A DNA stretch of 64,000 nt from CAWACP01 sp963832965 (GCA_963832965.1 CAWHVW010000003.1:1-64000), one strand, 5' to 3'; counted from the first letter of the stretch, positions 1 through 9,541 are shown. Notes: generated from the sequence alone by a model not told the origin. Numbers and translations are program-made.

Positions 1-1
1 A

Positions 2-724
2 AAACTGACGGCCATGCGGCTGCTGGGCATGGTGGACGCCTTGCAAGCGCAGGAACAGGATCCGGCATCGCGCGAGCTGAGCTTTCTGGAACGGCTCGGG
101 TTGCTGATCGATCAGCAGTGGACGTGGCGCGAGAATCAGGCGCTGGCGCGGCGTTTGCACGCCGCCCGACTGAAGGGCGCTTCCGTCGAGGACATCGACT
201 ACCGTACTTCGCGCGGACTGGATAAGAGCGTGATCCGCGCACTGGCGCAGAAGTCAGCGTGGGCCGCGCAGCACGAGAACATCTTTGTGCTCGGGCCGAC
301 CGGCGTTGGCAAGAGCTTCCTGGCCTGCGCTCTGGCACAGAAGGCCTGTCGCGACGGTTACTCGGCTCTCTATACGCGCGCCGCCGCTCTGTTTCGCGAT
401 CTCGCCATAGCGCGCGCCGATGGGAGTCTGCGCAGTTTGCTGGCGCGCCTGAGTCGCATCGACGTGCTGGTGATCGACGATTGGGCCATGGCTCCACTGG
501 CGGAAACCGAGCGCCGTGACTTCTGGGAGATCTGCGAGGACCGTTATCAGACGCGCTCGACGATCCTGACTTCACAGCTTCCTGTCGCGCGCTGGCACGA
601 ACAGATCGGCGATCCCACCGCCGCTGACGGCATTTTGGATCGTCTGGTTCATAATGCGCATCGCATCGAAATGCGCGGAGATTCCATGCGCAAGAAACGA
701 AGCGGTGCACAGCCGCCGAGCTGA
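2..724 (+). CDS. istB: IstB-like ATP-binding transposition helper (5' partial)
   Basis: AAA+ ATPase helper that works with the IstA transposase of IS21-type elements in target selection and strand transfer. The Walker A motif GPTGVGKS lies at about residues 93-100 and the Walker B motif VLVIDDWA at about 150-157. A DRYQTRSTILTSQLP sensor region and a DRLVHNAHRIEM C-terminal segment, both typical of IstB, follow. The frame is open to the window edge and the residues just before the first ATG (KLTAM) match the usual IstB N-terminus, so the true start lies upstream of base 1. The family is normally about 240-260 residues, so only a few residues are missing. The C-terminus is intact. Confidence 0.92.
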   Translation, partial: KLTAMRLLGMVDALQAQEQDPASRELSFLERLGLLIDQQWTWRENQALARRLHAARLKGASVEDIDYRTSRGLDKSVIRALAQKSAWAAQHENIFVLGPTGVGKSFLACALAQKACRDGYSALYTRAAALFRDLAIARADGSLRSLLARLSRIDVLVIDDWAMAPLAETERRDFWEICEDRYQTRSTILTSQLPVARWHEQIGDPTAADGILDRLVHNAHRIEMRGDSMRKKRSGAQPPS

Positions 725-897
725 CGCTCGCCGGGTCTCTCCAGCGCTGAGGCGGGGACAAGGGCTGCGCCCCTTTCCCCGCACCCCTTTCTCCGCTTGC
801 GGCATCGTGCCTGCGCTGCGCTCCGGTGGATTTTTCTTGACGAAGCCGAACACTTCCCGCACAATCGAAGTGCCAGCGTCGCTTCGCTCCGAGAACT

Positions 898-966
898 GTT
901 CGCCTTCGGCCCGGAATGCCGTTCGCGTTCCCTCTGGAATCAGCGTTCGCCTTCGCCGGAATCCTC
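898..966 (+). repeat. Triple direct repeat at the IS21-like right end
   Basis: Three consecutive imperfect copies (898-920, 921-944, 945-966) share the pattern GTTCGC-TTC-GGAAT. Their position just inside the inferred tip at 975 fits the multiple IstA-binding repeats known at IS21-family termini. The binding role is inferred. Confidence 0.6.
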
Positions 967-3900
967 AATTCGTCAAGGGAAGCCACGAGGCGTCGCTCGT
1001 AGCGGACCAGACGCACGTTGTTGAGCTGGCTGTGACGTTGATGAACAGTTCGGTTGGACTGCCGGACGCTGTCAGGGGCGACAACGAGTAGGTGCAGTTC
1101 TCAGACACGGTGACGGTGAAGGGTATTCCGCCGATGAGAGGCGTGAAAGAAATGTAGCTCATTCCGCCATTGGCGGGAGCCGATAGCGTCACCGAGCCGT
1201 TCCCCGGGCCGGTGCCACCCGAGACGATGGTGAGTCCGTTCGGGACGACGCTCCAGGGACAACCCGGACTGGTGATAACAGTTACGACTGCCTGTCCGCC
1301 AGCTGGAGGCAGGTAGATGAAGGTGGGGCTGAGTGAATACTGACAACTTGATGATGCCTGGTTGATGGTCAAGGTCTGGCCGCCTACAGTGATGGTCCCC
1401 GCGCGCGGTGCGGTGGTGGTGTTGGCGGAGATCACCGCAGCTACCCCGCCCGAAGCTGTACCGCCCGGACTGTTTGCGGTCGAGATCCAGGAGGGGTCTG
1501 AGGGCGTAGCGCTCCATGTGCATCCACTGGGCGCCGTCACCGCGAAGTTGACCACTCCACCTACGACCGGCGGATCCGCGGATTGAGGGCTAAGGCTCCA
1601 GGAGCAGGCAGCTGTCGCGTCAGAGATCTCGGCCAGGAACAAGCTCGCCGAGTACGAGCTGGACGGTTGCGCTCCGGTGATGCCGGGCAGGTCATCGGAA
1701 CTCGTGGTTCCCGCAATCCAGGTGCTGCCACTGAGATCGACCACAACGCCCCGGACATCTTCGTTGCTGCTGCCGCCGTAGAACGTGGACCACAGCAGGG
1801 TCGTGCCGTCGTTGCTGATCTTTGCGACAAAACCATCTGCCGAAATATACGGCGCCACCCAGACATGCGCGGGGTTGGTGGGATCGACAGTGATCGCGGT
1901 GGGCGCACTATTTGCCGTTGCCGTCAGTCCGCCAGAGGCGCTCGACCACGTCGAGCCGCCATCAAACGACACCTGCAGTCCGAATGGAGCACCACCAACG
2001 CCATACAAAACCTGGCAGTTCGATGGAGCAACAATGGCCAGGTACTCCCAGTTCAGCCATGCCCACGTTAAGCCCGCGTCGTTGCTGCGGTAAAGGAAGG
2101 TCCCATTTGGATCATAGAGGACCGATGGGTTCGCACTACAGACGGAGATGGGAGGGGCGTTTACGTAGCTTCCGTAGGGGCTGCCGGCCAGCGCTTGCCA
2201 GGTCTTCCCGTTGTCGCGGCTCTCGATCATGTTGCCAAACACGCCGTTGTACTCGCCCTCGATGGGCAAGTAGATCGTGCCGTCCGGACTGGCTGCCGCC
2301 GGGCCGGTGGGATCTGGCAGACGGCTATTTTGATGCGGATTCAAGAAGGTCACTCCACCATCAGTGGAAATATAGACCGTCCCCTCAATGTCGATCGCGG
2401 TGACGGTGTTCGCAGCGGTGGGGCTGGCAACTATGGTGTAGCCATAGAGGAAATAGGCTGAAAATGTAGGAGCGGTCCAGGTAGCCCCACCGTCGGTCGA
2501 TGCAATCGCAGATGTCTGGTTTTGCAGCGCGTAAAGCACTTCGGGATTGGCGAGACTGCGTGAGATGCCCGGGGCCCATCCCGCGTATGAGCCGGCCGGG
2601 CCCACCGGCGACCAAGCCGCCCCTCCATTCGTGGAGCGGAACAGTCCGAACGAGGTAGCTGCGACGATAACCGATGGATTGCTCGGATCCACGGATAGCG
2701 TCAGAGGGTTGGACTCCGGGAGGCCGGCCCCTTCGGCCGTCCAGGTTTGTCCGTAGTTCGTGCTCGCGTACAACGAAGCTATGTTGCCGGCCATCGCCTG
2801 CTGGATAGCTCCACTCACGGGAAAGTCTGGAGACAACGTGTCGCCTGCGACAACGATCTGGCCCGTGGATGTCAGCGAAATCGCGTAGATTTGATCGTTG
2901 GCACTGCCGCCGAGGTAAGTGACGAAGCCGAATGCCGAGCCGTCGGCGCTGACACTGGCGAGGAAGCCATCGGATTGTCCGTGTTCAGTGGGCTGGATGA
3001 CACCCACCGTAACTGGAAGATCGGTCGCGGTGGTCTCGCCTGCGACGTATACGATTCCCGAGTTTGGATCCCGGACGATGGCGTGCGGCGTCTGACTCGC
3101 GCTGCCTCCGAGAATTGCCGCCCAGGACAGAGTTGTACCGTCCGCGCTCAACTTCGCGACATAGGTGCAGAACATATTGGTCGAACATTGGCTGCCAGTC
3201 ACGTCCCGGGCGCCTGCTACGCCGGTGAATGCTGGCAGAGAGACGGCGCCGGCAAGATAAGCGAAGCCCTGTGAGTCTGCGGCGATCGCAGCCCCGCCAG
3301 CGACCGTTGACGTGTATTGAATGGTTCCGGCTGCCGCGTATTTGCTGACGAACGTGGCACCCGCCACGTAGGCGTTTCCAGTGGTGTCTACCGCCACTGC
3401 GTCTCCGACCATGCTCGTGTTGCCGCCCGACGGACCCGATATGAATGTGGAGTAGACAAGCCCATTGCCCGTGGTGTTGAGACGAAACACGAATCCACAA
3501 GTGGCGGTGTTCGGCGTGTTACAGGCCGGTTGAGCGGCATTGACGGCGGGGAAATCACTCACCGCATAGGCTGACGCACCGGTGGCGATCACATTTCCGG
3601 TAGAGTCGACCGTAAGACCCATCAAGGTATCTCCACCCGCCGCGCCACCTACGAACGTCGCGTATAGCATGGTGTCGCCCGTCGGGTTGAATTTGATGAC
3701 AAATGGGTTGGTTGTAGTCGTCCCTAGCTGAAGCGCATTCACGGTCGGCAACCACGAGGCATCTCCGCCCACGTAGATATTGCCCTGGGGGTCGATCGCC
3801 ATGGAGGTTACGCTGACGTTCTGGCTGTCGAACCAGGCTGCGTAGACGAGGGTGGGGTCGATGACCAGTGGGCGGGATTTATCGTAGTTCGCCAGTTCGA

Positions 3901-4519
3901 AGCCGACCTCGTTGTTGGGGCGGAGGACGTAGCGGGTTGGCACGCGCGTGCGGGCGCCGGCGGATTGCTGATAGACCATCGGGACACGCATGGTCAGCGG
4001 ACCCGAGGCGTTTTCGACGCGCAGGTCGCCGGATTGGTCAAGCGCGAGGCTGCAGGCGCCGTCGAAGCGGATGGCAATATGGCTGGCGTCGGCTCCTGAG
4101 TTTACGGCGAGGTCGTATTCGAGACCACCTTCGGCGCCGTACCAAGCTACGTCGATGCCGTCGTAGACGTTGTGGTAGCGCACGCGCCCGAAGGTCGGTG
4201 AGTCGCGAATCCAGCGTTTTGGATCGGGGCCGATGAGGTAATTGAACTTTCCGGGCAGTGGATTTTCCGGCGTGGGCTCGGCATCGGCACTGGCTCCGAG
4301 GAAACTCATGCGAATTTCCCCCGCGCCGGCGGCGATGACCGCGCCGCCTGAATTCACGCTGACGCGGCTGCTCAGGCCGTGGGCAATCCACGTCCCGTTT
4401 TGTGCGCGTTCAAACGAAAAAGGAAGCTGACGAAGCGATTTCGAAGGAATGGAACGGTCTGCGCCAGCCGCGGATGTCCACGCCAGGCCGGCTATCACGA
4501 TAAGCGCCAGATTTTTCAC
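965..4519 (-). CDS. Secreted SBBP/BNR beta-propeller protein with BACON domains, 3'-truncated by an IS
   Basis: Large exported protein of 1184 residues, probably cell-surface or extracellular, of unknown substrate. A signal peptide (about residues 1-20) is followed by a DUF7948-type N-terminal domain (about 25-225), SBBP beta-propeller repeats with GNIYVGGD/GNAYVAG-like motifs (about 230-565), a BNR/sortilin-like propeller with repeated STNGG..W or SFDGGSTW motifs (about 570-860), a last SBBP stretch, and BACON-like all-beta domains from about 965 (repeated CSWSLSP, CQYSLSP, CTYSLSP starts). The start is GTG at 4519. The final BACON domain stops after its DASWLP motif, where a complete one would run about 40 residues further. 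The last codons and the TGA fall in the inferred IS21 tip, so the gene was probably longer before insertion. Confidence 0.85.
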   Translation of the reverse strand: MKNLALIVIAGLAWTSAAGADRSIPSKSLRQLPFSFERAQNGTWIAHGLSSRVSVNSGGAVIAAGAGEIRMSFLGASADAEPTPENPLPGKFNYLIGPDPKRWIRDSPTFGRVRYHNVYDGIDVAWYGAEGGLEYDLAVNSGADASHIAIRFDGACSLALDQSGDLRVENASGPLTMRVPMVYQQSAGARTRVPTRYVLRPNNEVGFELANYDKSRPLVIDPTLVYAAWFDSQNVSVTSMAIDPQGNIYVGGDASWLPTVNALQLGTTTTNPFVIKFNPTGDTMLYATFVGGAAGGDTLMGLTVDSTGNVIATGASAYAVSDFPAVNAAQPACNTPNTATCGFVFRLNTTGNGLVYSTFISGPSGGNTSMVGDAVAVDTTGNAYVAGATFVSKYAAAGTIQYTSTVAGGAAIAADSQGFAYLAGAVSLPAFTGVAGARDVTGSQCSTNMFCTYVAKLSADGTTLSWAAILGGSASQTPHAIVRDPNSGIVYVAGETTATDLPVTVGVIQPTEHGQSDGFLASVSADGSAFGFVTYLGGSANDQIYAISLTSTGQIVVAGDTLSPDFPVSGAIQQAMAGNIASLYASTNYGQTWTAEGAGLPESNPLTLSVDPSNPSVIVAATSFGLFRSTNGGAAWSPVGPAGSYAGWAPGISRSLANPEVLYALQNQTSAIASTDGGATWTAPTFSAYFLYGYTIVASPTAANTVTAIDIEGTVYISTDGGVTFLNPHQNSRLPDPTGPAAASPDGTIYLPIEGEYNGVFGNMIESRDNGKTWQALAGSPYGSYVNAPPISVCSANPSVLYDPNGTFLYRSNDAGLTWAWLNWEYLAIVAPSNCQVLYGVGGAPFGLQVSFDGGSTWSSASGGLTATANSAPTAITVDPTNPAHVWVAPYISADGFVAKISNDGTTLLWSTFYGGSSNEDVRGVVVDLSGSTWIAGTTSSDDLPGITGAQPSSSYSASLFLAEISDATAACSWSLSPQSADPPVVGGVVNFAVTAPSGCTWSATPSDPSWISTANSPGGTASGGVAAVISANTTTAPRAGTITVGGQTLTINQASSSCQYSLSPTFIYLPPAGGQAVVTVITSPGCPWSVVPNGLTIVSGGTGPGNGSVTLSAPANGGMSYISFTPLIGGIPFTVTVSENCTYSLSPLTASGSPTELFINVTASSTTCVWSATSDASWLPLTN

Positions 4520-4572
4520 GGAACCACATCAGTATACTCGCTTTTTGCCAAATTGCGCTGGATTCGGGCATT

Positions 4573-5637
4573 CTACGCGAGCTTCGCCAATACCGCGCCG
4601 GTTACTTCCACGGTACTGCTGACGCCCTCGAGATCGGGCGTGCGCACTTTTCCTTCCGCCAGCACAGCGGCCACTGCGCGTTCCACCTCATCCGCCGCCT
4701 CGGTGACGCCGAGATGTTCCAGCATCATGGCCGCGCTCAGAATCGCCGCCAGCGGATTCACCACGCCTTTCCCAGCGATATCCGGGGCGGAGCCGTGCAC
4801 CGGCTCAAACATCGACGGAAATCGCCGGGACGGGTCGAGATTGGCGCTCGCGGCGAGCCCCATACTCCCCACCAGAATGGCCGAGATGTCGCTCAGAATA
4901 TCTCCGAACAGATTCGATGCCACGACGACGTCGAAGCTTTCCGGGCGCCGGATGAAACTCATGGCGGCCGCATCGACCAGCAGCGATTCGATGGCGATGT
5001 CCGAGTATTCCGCGGCCACCGCTTCAAAGGTGCGGTCCCACAGGACCATCCCGTAGCCCTGCGCGTTCGACTTGGTGACGGAAGTGACTCGCCGTTTGCG
5101 GTTACGCTTGCGGGCCAGTTCGAACGCGTAACGCACTACCCGTTCGATGCCGCGGCGGGTGAAGACCGCGGTCTGGATGGCCACTTCCTCAGGTTGGTGC
5201 GCGTACACGAACCCGCCGACCTGGGCGTATTCGCCTTCGGTGTTCTCACGCACAATGACCATGTCGATGGCGCCGCCCGGGCACGCGGCGAGCGGCGAAC
5301 GCACTCCGGGAAATAAATATGCCGGCCGGACGTTCGCATACTGGTCGAAAGCGCGGCGGATGGGCAACAGCAGGCCATTCAGGGTGGTGTGGTCGGGAAT
5401 GCCGGGATGGCCAACCGCGCCGAGATAAATGGCATCGCACGGGCGCAAGAGGTCCAGCCCGCCGGCGGGCATCATCGCGCCATGACGGAAAAAGTGTTCC
5501 GCGCCCCAATCGAACTCCCGGAACGAGAACGCCACCGGGTGCCGTTGAGCTACGCGTTCGAGGACGCGGCGGCCCTGCGGCACAACTTCCCGGCCAACGC
5601 CGTCTCCGGCTATGACGGCGATCGTGTAGGTTTTCAT
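4573..5637 (-). CDS. Tartrate/D-malate-type decarboxylating dehydrogenase (isopropylmalate dehydrogenase superfamily)
   Basis: NAD-dependent beta-hydroxyacid oxidative decarboxylase of 354 residues, cytosolic. Visible family marks are GDGVGREVVPQG at the N-terminus, AVGHPGIPDHTTLNGLLLPIRR with DQYANVRP (the tartrate/D-malate dehydrogenase form of this region rather than the LeuB form), RENTEGEYAQVGG, the SVTKSNA lysine motif, SNLFGDILSD metal-binding aspartates and EPVHGSAPDIAGKG. Length is normal for the subfamily. It stands alone, about 50 bases from the GTG of the repeat protein and with a dispersed repeat upstream. The substrate could be tartrate, D-malate or 3-isopropylmalate; the GHP-IPDH signature favours the first two. 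No leuC/leuD neighbours are present. Confidence 0.88.
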   Translation of the reverse strand: MKTYTIAVIAGDGVGREVVPQGRRVLERVAQRHPVAFSFREFDWGAEHFFRHGAMMPAGGLDLLRPCDAIYLGAVGHPGIPDHTTLNGLLLPIRRAFDQYANVRPAYLFPGVRSPLAACPGGAIDMVIVRENTEGEYAQVGGFVYAHQPEEVAIQTAVFTRRGIERVVRYAFELARKRNRKRRVTSVTKSNAQGYGMVLWDRTFEAVAAEYSDIAIESLLVDAAAMSFIRRPESFDVVVASNLFGDILSDISAILVGSMGLAASANLDPSRRFPSMFEPVHGSAPDIAGKGVVNPLAAILSAAMMLEHLGVTEAADEVERAVAAVLAEGKVRTPDLEGVSSTVEVTGAVLAKLA

Positions 5638-5740
5638 GCGTTTATCTTCCGCGGGCGGCGGGCCCGGCTCACCAGATCACATTTTCACTCAGGCGATGGC
5701 CGATTACTGCGAATGGCACGGAGAACGGCATCTTTAGTTC

Positions 5741-5766
5741 CGCTCCATTACTGTCGCGGTTCGGAA
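5741..5766 (+). repeat. Dispersed palindromic repeat family A, short divergent copy
   Basis: Contains CGCTCCATTACTGTCGCGGT, a variant of the CGCTCCGTCACCGTCGCGGT core found at seven other places here. It lies just downstream of the stop of the gene at 5800-6630. Confidence 0.75.
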
Positions 5767-5799
5767 GCGCGCGCTCTCCCCCGAACCACTGGGGTCCTG

Positions 5800-6630
5800 C
5801 TAGGCGAGATCGAATTGCGGCGACAGGGCCCTGGTCATTTCATCGTGCAAGGCGACGAGCTCCTGCAGCTCGGGGTGCACTTCTCCCGAACCTTTGTCCA
5901 TGAGCTGGCAGGTGGCCTTTGCCGCGCATGCCGTTTGATAGGCGGCGTCCCAATTTCCAAATGCGTTTTCCCGCGCGGCGTCCTCGAACGGCCAGCGCAC
6001 AGGCACGTGAGGCACCTTGCACCGCCACGGCTTGGGCGTGAGCCGGGCGCGAAAACACTGCTGCGTCCGGCAGAGCTGACGATACAACGGATCGGCGTCG
6101 ACGGCCGCGAACACCAGCTCGCAGACGGGATTCGCGGGGTCGAATAACGCGTGCGACGCCAGAAGACGAAGTCCCGCTTTGGTGCGGTAGATCCGCCAGT
6201 TCCAGTCCGGATGGGTCTGGGTCCACGAGGAAGCCCTGGCGATGGCGGCCTGCGCCGGGTCCTCCGGCTGGGGCGCGTGACGGCCAAACAACGACCCAAA
6301 CATTCCTGCGCGCTTCGGCTCCGGCTCGGGAAAATCGACGTCCACAAAGAGTGCGACGGCTGAGTTCAGCACCTGGCATCCGTAGGAGTTGCGCGTGACG
6401 ACGGAGGTGAGTTCGCCGGCCGCATTGCGGATTTCGCGGAGCACCGGTTCGCGCATGGGGCGGTTCCCGTAGCCGTAATCATTGGAGAGCTGGCCGCTGG
6501 CGAACTGTGCCGCCATCCTCTCCGCCGCCACCTGCGCCTGGCTCCTGGCGTCGTCGACGCTGCTGTCGGACCAGCGCCAGACGCCGAAGACGCCGGAATG
6601 TCCCATGGCCCAGAACTTTGGGAAATTCAT
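5800..6630 (-). CDS. Conserved hypothetical protein
   Basis: Protein of 276 residues without signal peptide or membrane segment. I do not recognise a characterised family with certainty. Visible features are a WRWSDSSVDDARSQA segment near the N-terminus, YGYGNRPMREPVL around residues 52-64, a hydrophobic VALFVDVDFPEPEP strand-loop with acidic residues (about 91-104), a GMFGSLFGRH linker, and a C-terminal half with four cysteines (CELVF, LCRTQQCF, CKVPHVP). The DVD motif after a beta strand could bind metal, but nothing else supports an enzyme assignment. It is transcribed away from the hydrolase gene at 6686, with only 55 bases between the two starts. Confidence 0.75.
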   Translation of the reverse strand: MNFPKFWAMGHSGVFGVWRWSDSSVDDARSQAQVAAERMAAQFASGQLSNDYGYGNRPMREPVLREIRNAAGELTSVVTRNSYGCQVLNSAVALFVDVDFPEPEPKRAGMFGSLFGRHAPQPEDPAQAAIARASSWTQTHPDWNWRIYRTKAGLRLLASHALFDPANPVCELVFAAVDADPLYRQLCRTQQCFRARLTPKPWRCKVPHVPVRWPFEDAARENAFGNWDAAYQTACAAKATCQLMDKGSGEVHPELQELVALHDEMTRALSPQFDLA

Positions 6631-6685
6631 ATCAAGTTAATACCACAAGTTGAGGGCGCGCGGAACGTGATATGTCTTATACAGG

Positions 6686-8863
6686 ATGAGGCGACTCTTG
6701 GCGATGGCGGCGATCGCGTGGGCCATTGCCGGCGGGGCGGAAGCGGACTGCCGGCTGATTCTGGCCGACCAATCCGACTATTCGAACAACCTCGGGTTTT
6801 ACGTGGATCTGGAATCGACGACGGCTTCCGACGGGCTTTGCCATCTGGACACGTTGACCATGTACACGGGCGTTGCCGACGGCACCGCATGGCGGTTCCC
6901 CAGTTTTGTTCCGGCTTCCGGGTGGCAGTACGGATTTGCGTACAACGTGGTGGTGACGATCGGCCCGGCGGTGACGACGATGCAGGTGAACGGCGCGACG
7001 GTGGCGCAATCGCCGGGCGCTTTCATGCCGGTGAGCGAGAACGTGACGGTGAACGAGATTCCGAGCTGGGCGGCATCGAACGCCGTGTTCAGCGCGATCG
7101 AAGGCAATTTCCAGATTTCCAATTCGAGCGCGACGGAAGAATTCTCGAATCCGTCGGCGAGTGTTCCGGCCGACGTGCTGGCGCTTTCGGGTCCGTTGAC
7201 GGGGAGTCTGCAATTCACCTCGAGCGGCAGCGACACGCAGGTGATTCAGACATCGTTTACGCTGCAGCCCGCGCCGGTTCCCAACCAATCGACACCGCTT
7301 GTGGACCAATTTGGACAGAGCTTGCAATCGACGTGGACTGGCAAGGTGGCGAGCGACAGCGACCTCGAGGCGGACGACGCCGCGGAGCAGACCTGGCTGC
7401 AGCAAAATCCGCCATCGCCGAACCAGGACCGATGGGGCGGCATCACTAACGCGGGGTGGTCACTGAAAGGCACGGGCTTTTATACGGTGGCGAAGCGGAA
7501 TGGGTATTGGTGGCTGATCAGCCCGGCGGGGAATCCGGTCTTCTACACGGGGCTGTGCGGACCACCGGCGCTGAACTGGGACGTGACGCCGATCACGGGG
7601 CGGGAGTGGGAGTTTGCGACGATACCGCCGGACAGCGGCGCGACGGCGGCGGGGTGGTCCTACGACCCGTGGGGCGTGGGCGACAACACGAACTACTTCG
7701 CGTTCATCACGGCGAACCTGATCGCGAAGTTCGGCGCGGACTGGCAGAATCTTTCGACGGCGCGCACGGCGGCGCGGCTGCCGAGCTGGGGCTTCAGCGG
7801 GATGGGCAAATGGTCGAGCCCGGTGGGCACGCTTCCCAATGTGCCGGTGCTTTCGGTGAATTCGCCGGTGCTGTCCACGGGGCACATCGATCCATTCGAT
7901 ACGACGATGACGGCGGCGTTTCAGACCGCGCTGGCGGCGCAGATTCAGGGTTATCCGGGTGACAGCAGCACGGTGGTGGGATGGTCCTGGACGAACGAGA
8001 TTCAGGGGATTGTGCTGGCGAGCGAGGCGCAGGCGATTTTGCAGCTCGGCGCGGGCGTGCCCGCCAAGCAAGCCATGATGGCCGATGGCGTTACGCAGCT
8101 GTACGGAGGGAACGTGGCGGCGGCAGCGGCAGCCTGGGGCGTGCAGGCGACGACATTGACACAGCTCTATGCGACATCGCCGACGCCGCCGGCCAGCGAC
8201 CTGGAAGTGATGCGCGAGTTTTACGAAAACGCCGTGCACAAGTTCGTGTATACGACCTTCAAGACGGTGGACCCCAATCATCTTTACTTCGGATTCTGGA
8301 TTTCACCGGGATGGTGGGCGGATCCGTCCGACTGGCTGATCGCGGCGGCAAACTGCGACGTGCTGGGCTACGACTGGTATTCCTTCGATTTGATGACCGA
8401 CTTTATGAAGACCCTGCTGGCGCAAGCGGAGAAGCCGACGATGATTGGCGAGTTCAGCTTCCCGCCGACCTACGATCTGGCGCGCGGATTCGGGGTGTAT
8501 CCAACGGCGAACGCCGAGGACGACGCCGGCGCGGGCGCGGCGTATCAGCAATGGGTGCGGGAGGCGGCGCGGGAGCCGACTATCGTGGGCACGCTGTGGT
8601 TCCAGTATCGCGACGAACCGATTGCGGGGCGGGGGCCATGCCCGACGGGGCAGCCAGACACCATCGTATGCGGAGAGCACTATGCGTTCGGGGCCGCGGA
8701 TGTGACCGACCGGCCGAAATACGATCTGGTTGAGCGCATGCGGGAGGCGAACTTGTGCGCGGGGCCGGTGCGGCTTTCGCTGACCGACCCGTTGTTGCAC
8801 GCGGGGCGCCCCGGTTCGGGTGGGTTGCTCCCGCGAGACTGCTATCCGGTGTCGCCGCGGTGA
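6686..8863 (+). CDS. Secreted agarase-like glycoside hydrolase (GH50-like, clan GH-A TIM barrel)
   Basis: Exported polysaccharide hydrolase of 725 residues. A signal peptide ends near residue 20 (AGGAEA). A beta-sandwich-like domain of about 210 residues follows, then a (beta/alpha)8 catalytic domain beginning with NGYWWLISPAGNPVFYTG, the motif that opens many GH50/agarase-type barrels. SWGFSGMGKWS resembles the LRxWGFNTIGNW motif of the same group. The likely acid/base is Glu in WSWTNEIQ and the likely nucleophile is Glu in MIGEFSFPP, in the usual order for clan GH-A. The C-terminal tail after RYDLVERM-like sequence is Gly/Pro rich. The exact substrate (agarose-like galactan or another beta-glycan) cannot be told from sequence. 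Confidence 0.82.
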   Translation: MRRLLAMAAIAWAIAGGAEADCRLILADQSDYSNNLGFYVDLESTTASDGLCHLDTLTMYTGVADGTAWRFPSFVPASGWQYGFAYNVVVTIGPAVTTMQVNGATVAQSPGAFMPVSENVTVNEIPSWAASNAVFSAIEGNFQISNSSATEEFSNPSASVPADVLALSGPLTGSLQFTSSGSDTQVIQTSFTLQPAPVPNQSTPLVDQFGQSLQSTWTGKVASDSDLEADDAAEQTWLQQNPPSPNQDRWGGITNAGWSLKGTGFYTVAKRNGYWWLISPAGNPVFYTGLCGPPALNWDVTPITGREWEFATIPPDSGATAAGWSYDPWGVGDNTNYFAFITANLIAKFGADWQNLSTARTAARLPSWGFSGMGKWSSPVGTLPNVPVLSVNSPVLSTGHIDPFDTTMTAAFQTALAAQIQGYPGDSSTVVGWSWTNEIQGIVLASEAQAILQLGAGVPAKQAMMADGVTQLYGGNVAAAAAAWGVQATTLTQLYATSPTPPASDLEVMREFYENAVHKFVYTTFKTVDPNHLYFGFWISPGWWADPSDWLIAAANCDVLGYDWYSFDLMTDFMKTLLAQAEKPTMIGEFSFPPTYDLARGFGVYPTANAEDDAGAGAAYQQWVREAAREPTIVGTLWFQYRDEPIAGRGPCPTGQPDTIVCGEHYAFGAADVTDRPKYDLVERMREANLCAGPVRLSLTDPLLHAGRPGSGGLLPRDCYPVSPR

Positions 8864-8875
8864 TGGATTGCGGGC

Positions 8876-8923
8876 TTCCGCTCCATTGACTTAGGTCCGC
8901 TCCATTACTGTCGCGGTTCGGAA
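8876..8923 (+). repeat. Dispersed palindromic repeat family A, divergent copy with a duplicated head
   Basis: The half-site TTCCGCTCCATT occurs at 8877-8888 and again, as TCCGCTCCATTACTGTCGCG, from 8897. The copy sits between the convergent 3' ends of the hydrolase and the gene at 8929-9531, so it is downstream of both. Confidence 0.75.
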
Positions 8924-8928
8924 ACGCT

Positions 8929-9531
8929 TCAGGCGAGTACGCTCAGGGTGCTGGCCTGTGCCTGCGTCTCCTGCTGCCACTGAAACTGAAAACTCTGCAA
9001 GGAATTGAGCGATCCGATGCCCTGCAGATCCTGAGCGGCCTGAGCGGTGTTGCCGCTCGATTCGTCCTGCATGGCCTGGAGGAGCCCCCCGAGAAGCTTG
9101 GTGATGTCCGACTGCTCGTTGCTGTTGAGCGATCCGTTTATCTGGACGGAGGCGGCGTACGCCGACGCGACTTCGCTGTTGCTGGCGCTGGCGGACGAGC
9201 CGCCGGCGGACGCATTGGCAGACTGGGATTCGATCTCATTGAGAGCGGCGAAGGAGATGGACACCGTATCCCCCTGAGCCGTGGTGATTTTCAGGACGCC
9301 CGACTGCTCGGCTTCGTATTGCAGCTGGGACGCCTGCAAACTGGCGCCTCCCGCGGACGAAGTCTGATTCTGGTTCTGGTTCTGGCCGGACGAAAATAAC
9401 GACGAGAATGGATTGGTTGCGACGCTGTTGATCAAGTTTCTTCCCCAGCTCCATATCGAACCGGCAATGCGGTTCGTAGAGCCTAATAAGAAACTCGAGC
9501 CGCCCCGTTTGGGGGTGGCGCATGACCGCAT
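8929..9531 (-). CDS. Hypothetical Gln/Ser/Ala-rich protein
   Basis: About 200 residues of low-complexity character: a QNQNQNQ run, several Ser/Ala/Gly stretches, and a predicted strand segment LKITTAQGDTVSISF followed by Ala- and Gln-rich, probably helical sequence. I do not recognise the family. The frame is open much further upstream, but that part overlaps the glycosyltransferase stop at 9542, so I use the ATG at 9531. A TTG at 9435, preceded by GGGGAAG at good spacing, is an equally plausible start and would give a protein beginning at INSVATNPFSSLF. No clear signal peptide is visible. It may be co-transcribed after the glycosyltransferase. Confidence 0.5.
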   Translation of the reverse strand: MRSCATPKRGGSSFLLGSTNRIAGSIWSWGRNLINSVATNPFSSLFSSGQNQNQNQTSSAGGASLQASQLQYEAEQSGVLKITTAQGDTVSISFAALNEIESQSANASAGGSSASASNSEVASAYAASVQINGSLNSNEQSDITKLLGGLLQAMQDESSGNTAQAAQDLQGIGSLNSLQSFQFQWQQETQAQASTLSVLA

Positions 9532-9541
9532 GGGGGTGACT

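Larger units (their letters stand above)
1..975 (+). mobile_element. Right end of an IS21-family insertion sequence
   Basis: The segment holds the 3' part of an istB helper gene followed by about 240 non-coding bases. Three imperfect direct repeats of 22-24 bases starting GTTCGC lie at 898-966, and the sequence then reaches AATTCGTCA, ending in CA at 975. IS21 elements characteristically end in TG...CA and carry several repeated transposase-binding sites just inside the tips. The boundary at 975 is inferred from that architecture and from the abrupt loss of the neighbouring BACON-domain reading frame at the same point. The left half with istA lies outside the window, so the element's second end and target duplication cannot be checked here. 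Confidence 0.7.

Noticed and set aside
572..862. Small open frames between istB and the IS end
   Set aside because: They overlap istB on the other strand or cover the terminal repeats and show no known family features.
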